A DNA stretch of 31,203 bases from Monosiga brevicollis MX1. Its lineage: Eukaryota > Opisthokonta > Choanoflagellata > Craspedida > Salpingoecidae. The stretch's first letter is position 1. Each line of letters opens with the position of its first letter. Under the pieces are notes generated by a model that had not been told where the DNA came from, did no database searches, and saw only the letters and a list, made by a program, of their open reading frames with translations. A program made the translations under genes and the position numbers. Shown one piece after another: positions 1 to 11,419 of the stretch. The stretch lies in assembly GCF_000002865.3 (NCBI RefSeq), contig NW_001865051.1, positions 879,735 through 910,937 on the forward strand. The letters are read 5' to 3'.

Positions 1-926
1 CCGCGGGGCGTGCCGAGGGCGTGCGAGGTGCACTGTGCGCCGGGTGCGCCGATCGCGTCGTCGTGTCACCGGACATCGGGCCCTCGTTGGCCGCTAGATT
101 ATCCGCGGGTCGTGCCGAGGGCGTGCGAGGTGCACTGTGCGCCGGGTGCGCCGATCGCGTCGTCGTGTCACCGGACATCGGGCCCTCGTTGGCCGCTAGA
201 TTATCCGCGGGTCGTGCCGAGGGCGTGCGAGGTGCACTGTGCGCCGGGTGCGCCGATCGCGTCGTCGTGTCACCGGACATCGGGCCCTCGTTGGCCGCTA
301 GATTTTCCGCGGGTCGTGCCGAGGGCGTGCGAGGTGCACTGTGCGCCGGGTGCGCCGATCGCGTCGTCGTGTCACCGGACATCGGGCCCTCGTTGGCCGC
401 TAGATTATCCGCGGGTCGTGCCGAGGGCGTGCGAGGTGCACTGTGCGCCGGGTGCGCCGATCGCGTCGTCGTGTCACCGGACATCGGGCCCTCGTTGGCC
501 GCTAGATTATCCGCGGGGCGTGCCGAGGGCGTGCGAGGTGCACTGTGCGCCGGGTGCGCCGATCGCGTCGTCGTGTTACCGGACATCGGGCCCTCGGTGG
601 CCGCTAGATTATCCGCGGGTCGTGCCGAGGGCGTGCGAGGTGCACTGTGCGCCGGGTGCGCCGATCGCGTCGTCGTGTCACCGGACATCGGGCCCTCGTT
701 GGCCGCTAGATTATCCGCGGGTCGTGCCGAGGGCGTGCGAGGTGCACTGTGCGCCGGGTGCGCCGATCGCGTCGTCGTGTCACCGGACATCGGGCCCTCG
801 TTGGCCGCTAGATTATCCGCGGGTCGTGCCGAGGGCGTGCGAGGTGCACTGTGCGCCGGGTGCGCCGATCGCGTCGTCGTGTCACCGGACATCGGGCCCT
901 CGTTGGCCGCTAGATTATTCGCAGGC
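1..926. repeat. 102-bp minisatellite, nine copies, in coding sequence
   Basis: A 102-bp unit is repeated head-to-tail about nine times (units start at 9, 111, 213 and so on) and runs off the left edge. Copies are almost identical. Variants include gattttcc at about 301, a unit at about 520-620 with gtgttacc and ccctcggtgg, and a diverged last copy at about 915-926. Because 102 is divisible by three, several frames stay open. The minus frame is the one continuous with the flanking coding sequence to 2254. There are no spacers, so this is not a CRISPR array. Confidence 0.95.
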
Positions 927-2435
927 CGTTGAGCTGGCACCAGGTCAGTTTTCTTGTGCACAAATTCTCTCTTCGTTGTAGTTTCTCCTACCATGACTCC
1001 GGGTTCGGGTTTGAGCGTATCTTTTGGGCGTTGCTCGGGCTCGCGCGCCTTGATAGGCATTGCTCGGAACGTTGACTTGTTCGTTGTTTCTCGTGAACTT
1101 GGTCCTTCTACTACGCACAAATTGTCGACTGGCTTTTTCACTGGAGTTCGTGGCAATGGCGCAAACGCTTGATGCGCTGACTTTGAGCTCGTGTCATCGC
1201 GGCTTGACATTTTGACATGCGGCGCATTGATGCCTGCTGAACCACCCTTGACTTCGTTTCTGCGCTGTAGAATCTGGGAAAGGGATGACGAAGACATCTC
1301 CACGGGTTCATCAAACTGACCAGCTTGTTTGCTTTCTGCAGGAGTAGGTGTCGACTTGGTGTTCCGATCTTTGCGCTTTGCGACCTTGGTCCTATCATCG
1401 GTTCCCTTGCGTAAGTTGCGTTGCCACTTTGAGGCAGGTTCATCAAAGCGGTGCTTGACCTCACGGCGAGAAACGCTTGGTGCTCCTGCTGTTTTTTCGC
1501 GATTGCTGATGCCAGGCTGTTCGCGTCGGACACGATATGTACGTTGGCGCTGCTTCTTCGCTTTGGCCTCGGTTTTTGAGGTCGGCTCAGCTGGCTGAGG
1601 CATTGCTGCGGTTACATTGGTTCCGCTGCCGCTAGCAGAAGCGGTTTCGGGAGTTTTGCGACGGGCAGGAAGCCAGCGCGTAATGCCTGTGGTGCGCCTT
1701 TGCGATGCCTGCTGCGCGGTTGCAGCGCGCACACTGCGGACGTTTGACGCTTTGCTGGAAGCATCAGCTTGTGAAGTAGCGGCACTGGCAATTGCCGTCG
1801 CGTTTGGGGTTGTTGAAGGCGTTTTCGTGCTTGAAAGGGGCGTCGATCCGGAGGGTGAATTGCCCAATGCGTGTTTGGCACCTTTGTCCTGGTTGGCGGC
1901 ACCGGACTTTGGCGCGGTAGAGCTTTTGCCTGTAATTGGATTATAACGGCGAGCAGAACTAGTCGTCACATTGGCTGTCACATTGTCAATGGAACGGGTT
2001 TTCCGTGGGACCACGCTCGAAGGTTCCAGAGTTGCCGTCGCAGACGATGAGCGTTCGCTGACGTGTTGACTGGAGCGGGTGCCTCGTGCAGCTGTGTTTG
2101 CAGCGGTAGCTGTCGCAGTTGCTCCCGAGGCTGGGAGTTGACTGGAAGCGGGTGGTGCGGTTGTTAGAATGGCTGGATGATCGAGCTGCTGCTCAGGGAA
2201 GGCACTTAAAGTAAAGGTATCGCGCCGTGGGCGTTGGCCTGGAGCACCGGCCGCCTGAGAAAAAAGACCGAGCGAGGATGATGAGTGGGAGTGCGATTAC
2301 AATCCGCTGGACCTGCTGAGTGGCAGGGAAGGATTGCGACAAAGGATCGTACGTCGCCAGCTCGGCGCAATGTGATGGTGTTACTCCTGGCCCGGCTTGG
2401 TCGGGTGGCTGTGCTCTCGCCGAAAATACCAGCAT
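1..2435 (-). CDS. Repeat-rich SAXO/MAP6-like putative microtubule-associated protein, 3' end missing
   Basis: On the minus strand a single frame stays open from about 2254 down to base 1 and leaves the window without a stop. It is easily missed because no start codon and stop bracket it locally. A likely first exon is 2313-2435 (ATG at 2435, 41 codons, phase-0 GT donor), joined over a 58-nt intron to an acceptor ending TTTTTTCTCAG at 2255. That gives about 792 residues in view. The first ~400 residues are Ser/Thr/Ala/Pro-rich with basic patches. Near the array come degenerate repeats (for example KDTLKPEPGVMVGETTTKRE), followed by nine near-identical 34-residue units with core DNLAANEGPMSGDTTT. 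The RPxDNL...EG...G.TTxR pattern resembles the Mn repeats by which SAXO/MAP6 proteins bind axonemal microtubules (recalled family pattern, not a search result). The coding call is strong; the family call is moderate. The C-terminus is unknown. Confidence 0.58.
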
Positions 2436-3606
2436 CTTGGGGGCGCTGGCCTCGCGTTTTCACTGGGACCGGCTCATGGGCACGAAGCTATCATACACCA
2501 GTTGAAATTGAGCAGGCGGCCAAAGGGTTCAAACCATCGGCACTGCTGAGAGAACGAAAAGGGGGGCGGGGAGGGGGGCGCTGGACTCAAACAAGAGCAC
2601 CATACACGTGTTACAAACTTTTGGAACGTACGTGGGGAACATTGGAAGTACGGCGCGCAGCCGGGGCTGGCATGGCGCCGCCATCTGCCGCCAGCCAAGG
2701 GAAGGACATGCTGCCCCGATATACTTTCCCGAACCAAATGCACTTTACAACCAAAAAGCACGCGCCCTTGACCAGACCGCACCCCGATCTCCGCAATCGG
2801 AGCGCCTCGAGCGACCGCTCACGAGCTCTGCACTGAACGAAAACATTACACACACACACACACACACACACTTGCGCACTGACTGTCATCCATTATCACA
2901 CACACCCACACACACACAACGTTTTGGCCTTGAAGAAGTTGGGTGTTGTATTGGCATGGGGTGGGTGGTCGGCAGTTGAGTTGGAGAAGCAGGGTGGAGA
3001 GGCAAGCGGTCGGCGCGCGCGCTGCCGACATGACATTCAGGAGTTGTGACCCCCCCGCTGACTGCCTGGCTGCCGTTTGGCCATAGCATCGCCTTGCTGC
3101 AACCCGACCAGAACAGCACAGAAGGTCAAGGGGTTCCCCTCGATCAGATGCAAAGAGTTGGGACCCAGTTTTTCCCCCTAGATCAATTCAAGTTGGCGCA
3201 GATCAAGCGGATCCGTGTTGCATGCATGGATGACATCAACCTAAAGCGTGTTTAATGATACAGTTTGGTCTGTCTGATGTTCTGTCTGACGTTCTGTAGG
3301 GCGTTGGTGTTGCTTGGCGTGGCGGGTTGGGGAGATGTCTTACGAGAACAAAAGGTGGCCTTTGGCTGGGGTGCCGGTGCCTTGGAGGATGGCGGCGTGT
3401 GAAGGAGCGTGAGGGGTGGAGCGTGAAATGGACGAATGAGTTGGGGCCAAAGTACATGTTTAAAGATGAAGCACAAGGGTAAGGCAACATTTTGGATTGA
3501 GCAGACAGGAAGCACCATTTGTACACTGGGAAAGTTGGCTCGTCGCTCACACAACAAAAGCTTGACATCAAATGTTGATAAACTGATAAACAGGCACCCG
3601 CCAAAT
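2436..3606. other. Intergenic region between two minus-strand genes
   Basis: This stretch lies between the start of the SAXO-like gene and the stop of the NEK kinase. It holds the upstream region of the first and the 3' UTR of the second. It contains two CA runs (about 2848-2871 and 2897-2918), homopolymer G and C patches, and a short imperfect repeat of the type tctgtctgatgttctgt near 3269-3298. The open frames here are short, overlap on both strands and show no domain, so I call no gene. Confidence 0.6.
2848..2918. repeat. CA microsatellites
   Basis: Two CA runs, 2848-2871 and about 2897-2918, are separated by a short unique sequence. They lie a few hundred bases upstream of the predicted SAXO-like start codon. 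Confidence 0.9.
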
Positions 3607-6007
3607 CTATTCAGCAATGGACATAAAGGCGGAGCTAGGCGCAAACAGCGTTGCCGGCTGTCGCCGATAATTGTGAGGCTTTAAGCTCACGCCGGTCGGC
3701 ACGTTCCAACCACCGCCAACAGCACCGGCACGGCGGTGCAGCGACGGCTGTGGATAGCCGGTCACAGACCCCGGCTGCTCTCTGTGATGGCGACCATCCG
3801 CTTGAGTCGAGCTGGGTTGTGGTGCAGAGTGATGTTGGGCCTGACGTCCAGGGCCCACGGGATCAGAGGTTGGAATTTGTAGAACCCGTCCAAAGCGGTC
3901 GAGTACGGCTTGTGTCTCGTGTCCCGAAACCGGTCGTGTGGACTGCGAGTGTGATGGTGAGCCTTCCACTGGCGCGATGGAAATGGGCAGGGGCTGATGA
4001 CTACGCGCAAACATGCCCTTGCCAATGCCAGAGCTGCCTTGAGGTGAGGACAGGGCAGCCGGGGGACCACGCGCTCTTGGGCTGGTGCCCTGTCGACCGG
4101 GCATAAGGCTTGCGTGCAGTGCATGCTGCTCATAGCGCCGCGGCTGCCGGCTGTCCATGTCTGGAACCTGAACGCGAGCGAGCGCGTTGGAGGCGGCGGC
4201 ACGCTGGTGGTCCAGGTGATGCGCCACATTCTGCATGTTAAGGTGCGACGAATCACCATTGAGACGAGCGCGCGCGCCGCCACTCGACAACGAGCCTGCG
4301 CTGCCATTGGGAGAAGCCCCGTCCAAGGTTCCACCCATGGCATGGCTCGTCTTTCGAAGAGACCCACTACCAGTAGCCACGAGGCCCTCGCTTCCGCCAC
4401 TGCCACCACTGCTGAAACGGCCAAAGCGCGATGGTGTGGGCAAGGCTGAGGGGGCCAGGGACAGAGGATTGACAGCGTTATTCGCAGCCCCTGGAACACG
4501 AGCAGGGGTGGCTTGCCCCAATCCGCGTTGCCCAGTGGCGGCCACAGATGCCCCAGTTCCTGGAACACGAGCAGGGGTGGCTTGCCCCAATCCGCGTTGC
4601 CCAGTGGCGGCCACAGATGCCCCAGTTCCTGGAACACGAGCAGGGGTGGCTTGCCCCAATCCGCGCTGCCCAGTGGCGGCCACAGATGCCATGCCCGAAG
4701 CGCTTGTCATGCCCGCAGAGCGCTGCGTCATGCCAGTGGCGGTAAAGGGACTTGAAGGATTGGGCTGATTGCCCGAGTCGATGCCATTGGAAGTGCCTGT
4801 CGTAGGAGCTTGCGTATCGCGCTGTGACTGTGTCAGGGATGACGGCAGGCTGGTGCCTTCCTCAGTTATCTCCTCACTGGCGCCTGGTACGCTCTCCACC
4901 GAGCCGTCAGCACCAAGCTGCTTATCAGCAAACTCGGCAAAGTAAGACTCGCGAAGCATGTCCTGAGCAGCTGGTCGGAGATAAGGATCGATGGTCAAAA
5001 GCTGCATCAAGGCTTGGCGGAGTTGAGGGGTGTAGACGGAAGGCAGGCGCTTGTCAAAGAGGCCATTGCGAATCTTGTGCATCAGTTCTTGAAGGTTCTT
5101 GGCCTCAAAAGTAGGCTTGAGTGTGCAGGCTTCATACAAGACGCAACCCAAGGCCCTGTGCCAGTGCAAAGAAGAGGACAGTGACATGCCGGCGCAGGTG
5201 CATTAGAATGAGATGAGACTGTGCAGTGGAATGCAAAGACAAGTGTGTGGGGAGCATGGCGCACCAAATGTCGACTTTTTGTGAGTAGGGGATGCCTTTA
5301 GTCTGCTCTGGAGCTTGATAAAGTGGCGTGCCGCAGGGCGTAGAGCAGGTTCGAAGCTGAATACGTTGTGCGTTGTCATCCAGGATGCGAGCACAACCCA
5401 AATCACCAAGCTTGACCACACCCGAGGGCATCAAGAAGATGTTGGCAGACTTGACGTCACGATGAATCATGCCTCGGCGATGGATGTAGGCCAAGGCCTG
5501 CATGATCTGGGTCATCCAAACCATGAGCTGATCTTCGGGCAGGTAGCGCTTGGTGCGCGAGCGCTCGTTTAGGAGCGTAGCCAGATCGCCCTGGTCGGCA
5601 TACTCCATGACAATGTAGACCATGCGTGGGGTTTTGACAACTTCCTGAAACTGAATGATAAAGGGGTGTCGTAACTGAGAGTGCACCTGTGCTTCGCTGC
5701 GAGCCTCCATCATGGCTTGATCGTTGTCAACGCTCATTTCCTTCATGCAAAAGTCTTCTTTCGTAGCCAAGTCGGTGGCCAACCAGGCCTTGCCAAAGGA
5801 ACCCAGTCTAGAGAAGGTACGGAATAGAGATTGATGAAAGCACGGTCATGTCATTTCGTTCCAAAGGCAAGACTAGCAGGGCGCATGCTATGACCACACA
5901 GACTTGGCCCGCACATACCCGATGATGCGTTTCTTCTGATACTTTTGGTGGATCTCAGTCAGGTTGGTGGCATTGCTGAGGTCAAAACGCCCTGGATTGA
6001 GGGCCAT
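3607..6007 (-). CDS. NEK-family (NIMA-related) serine/threonine kinase
   Basis: Three exons on the minus strand: 5919-6007, 5265-5807 and 3607-5155. Intron phases match exactly (phase 2 at both junctions) and give 726 aa. The kinase domain covers about residues 23-285. It has the glycine loop GLGSFGKA (30-37, rebuilt across intron 1), the ATP lysine in CMKE (K52), HRDVKSAN (HRD 145-147), DLG in place of DFG (165-167), an APE motif, and DIWALGCVLYE rebuilt exactly across intron 2. The DIWALGCVLYEACTLK block is characteristic of NEK kinases, which act in mitosis, at centrosomes and in cilia. The remaining ~440 residues are Ser/Pro/Gly-rich and probably disordered, with a three-fold 23-residue repeat. 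The start chosen is the ATG at 6007, the first in frame before the glycine-loop exon. The substrate cannot be inferred. Confidence 0.92.
4487..4691. repeat. 69-bp tandem repeat in the NEK tail
   Basis: Nearly three copies of a 69-bp unit encode the 23-residue motif ASVAATGQRGLGQATPARVP plus GTG on the minus strand. Copies differ by only one or two bases (for example cgcgttgc versus cgcgctgc), so the duplication is recent or actively homogenised. The unit length keeps the reading frame. Confidence 0.92.
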
Positions 6008-6350
6008 GATGCAGGGTGAACGAGGAAGGCTGCAGCAGTCCAAAATTGATCCCGTTGGATTGATCGACCGGCGTTGTGGATTTAATCTCTGCAGGCAAAA
6101 GTACAGAAGACAATCCGCAGCGTCTGGTGGCCGCTGGGCACTCTTGCTCGAACAATGTAGCAGGCTATCAAGCCAAACTGAGGGCAAACAGCACGAGCTA
6201 ATCTCGTGACATCTGGCTTCCAAGCATGTGCCAAGATAAGCGGCTGTGCAAAGAAGAAAGTCAGCCTTTGAGGTGCCAATAGTAATCGGCCCCCCTCCCC
6301 GTCACAGTGCGGCGAGTGCTGAAGCCGGCAGAACCCTTGCAAGGCTGATC

Positions 6351-6400
6351 CGTCCAAGAGCTCAAGTAAAATTGGCGTCCAAGAGCTCAAGTAAAATTGG
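6351..6400. repeat. Perfect 25-bp tandem duplication
   Basis: Two adjacent identical copies of a 25-bp unit beginning cgtccaagagctcaag and ending taaaattgg. It lies upstream of the NEK start codon. Confidence 0.93.
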
Positions 6401-6695
6401 CGTGAAACCCCCCTCCAAGAATAAACTGGCAAGCAAGAGCAACTTCCGAGACAGGGCTGTGCCGCAGACCTGGCGAGCCGGCGTAACGAGGCGCGAGGCA
6501 GGCAGCATCCACGGCCCCGAGGCACGAGCAAAACTGTGTCCGTGTGTGTTCGTGTGTGTGTGTGTGTGTGTGTGTGGTCGTGCGTCGTCAAGGCCACGGA
6601 CAATATACAGCCCTCGAACGGAGTGACAGGAACTTTTAAAAGCGAAAACAGTGAAGTTGCTCTGGAAATGTTGCGTATGCATCATCAAGACTCTC

Positions 6696-6910
6696 AAACG
6701 CTCTCTCAAACACACACACACTCTCTCTAAATCTCTCGAAAGCTCTCTAAATCTCTCTAAATCTCTGTCTCTCTATGCTATCTCTCTCCCTCTCTCTCTC
6801 TCTAAATCTCTCTCTCTAAATCTCTCTCTCTAAATCTCTCTCTCTAAATCTCTCTCTCTAAATCTCTCTCTCTAAATCTCTCTCTCTCTAAATCTCTCTC
6901 TCTCTCTCTT
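6696..6910. repeat. CT tract punctuated by AAA
   Basis: About 200 bp of CT repeat interrupted every 10-16 bases by AAA (tctctctctctaaatctctc type), with some CA. It lies between the divergent NEK and copine genes. Confidence 0.9.
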
Positions 6911-7284
6911 TGTGATGACAAAAATCCATAATTTCTTGTGCTGTTGTGTGTGTGCGAGCGATCAGATCCTTCCAGTCCTCGTCATTCGCGCTGCACGGTA
7001 CGCCTCTGCCCCTCTGCCCCTCTGTTCCTCTGCCCCTCTGCCCCTCTACCTTGCCCTTGTTCTTGGCCTTTGTCGTCGTTGACTTTGCCGGCATCGGCGG
7101 CGTCATTTTCTTGTCCCTCAAAGTCTGGCTTTCTCGCTCATCTGCCCTCCTCCACTGGTTTGTCGTCCTGGTGGTGCAGGAGAAAGCGGTCCACCGCCAG
7201 CTGTTTCGATTCGGCCAAGGAGCCGTTCAGCAAAAGGGCAGCTCAACCCCTGGATATCTTGTGCGGGTGTCGACACTCTACGCC

Positions 7285-10629
<3,345 letters not shown>

Positions 10630-11065
10630 CAAGGCCCCGTACAATTTTTGTACAGCACGTCATACATTGGGCATCCCGCGCCTGGATGAAGTGCCTGTGA
10701 AGAAGCGTTACACGTTATGAAAAAAATCTTAGACACTTTTGACTCAAAATTCATGACTTTTGGCCTTTTTGGAGAATTGGCATGAGGTCGGAAAGCCTGG
10801 TGTTTTTGGAAATTTGAATAGAAAGAAGAAAATAGGATGTTCAAACGCAGCATGTCACAAACAGCTGATAGCGACTGGCCCGTGCCGTGCGTTCGCGTTG
10901 CGTTCAATGTGTGAGGAAAAACGAAAGTAAATGACAGAAAGAAAAGAAGAAAAAACCGGGATCGCCATTCGATTTGAGCCTCTCGCAAGGAATTCGAGTC
11001 TGTCACAGGAATGAAGACGAAGGAACGGAAGGGATGCAGGCAAACCATGCGCCAGAGACAGCTGC
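10630..11065. other. Convergent 3' intergenic region
   Basis: This stretch lies between the copine stop and the last exon of the UBAP2-like gene, so it holds both 3' UTRs. Ten bases after the copine stop is a small palindrome, gtacaa-ttt-ttgtac (10639-10653). AT-rich patches follow. I see no gene. Confidence 0.5.
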
Positions 11066-11369
11066 TTAACTGGTGTGGTACTACAAAAAGATAGTCACGA
11101 GGTGAGATGCTGGTGTGAAAGCCTCCAAGCTGTATCAAGATTGCAGGCCTCAAAGTGACTCGAGATATCAAAAACTTACCGAGGACATGTCAAATGGATG
11201 ATGATGATAGGAACTGTCATGGTCACCCATGCCGCCGTGCTGGGCACTGCCCCGGCTGGCATCCGAGCTACTACCGGAAGGACCAACAGAGGGCGTGTAC
11301 TTGCTTGAGGCGCTGTAGGGCTGCTGCTGTTGACCTTGGTGGAACATGTAAGGAGGGAAGCCCATGCCA

Positions 11370-11419
<50 letters not shown>

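Larger units (their letters stand above)
6008..7284. other. Divergent intergenic region between NEK and copine
   Basis: This is about 1.28 kb between divergent start codons, so it presumably contains both promoters and 5' UTRs. It contains a perfect 25-bp tandem duplication (6351-6400), a GT run (about 6552-6576), and a long CT-rich tract with regularly spaced AAA (about 6696-6910). A purine/pyrimidine-biased patch with repeated ctctgcccc lies at about 7008-7045. An open frame continues upstream of the copine ATG, but its sequence is low-complexity and I do not take it as coding. Confidence 0.55.

Noticed and set aside
1-926. CRISPR-like direct repeat array
   Set aside because: Units are contiguous with no unique spacers, and the setting is eukaryotic with introns.
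10-981. Long plus-strand open frames (323 and 303 codons) through the 102-bp repeat
   Set aside because: The repeat length keeps any stop-free frame open. Neither continues as coding beyond the array, while the minus frame runs on for 1.3 kb of unique sequence.
4235-4768. Plus-strand frames with PGTRAGVACPNPRCPVAATDA repeats
   Set aside because: Antisense of the 69-bp repeat in the NEK tail.
6696-6910. Telomere-like repeat
   Set aside because: The CT/AAA tract has irregular unit length and no G-rich telomere motif, so it is a simple low-complexity tract.
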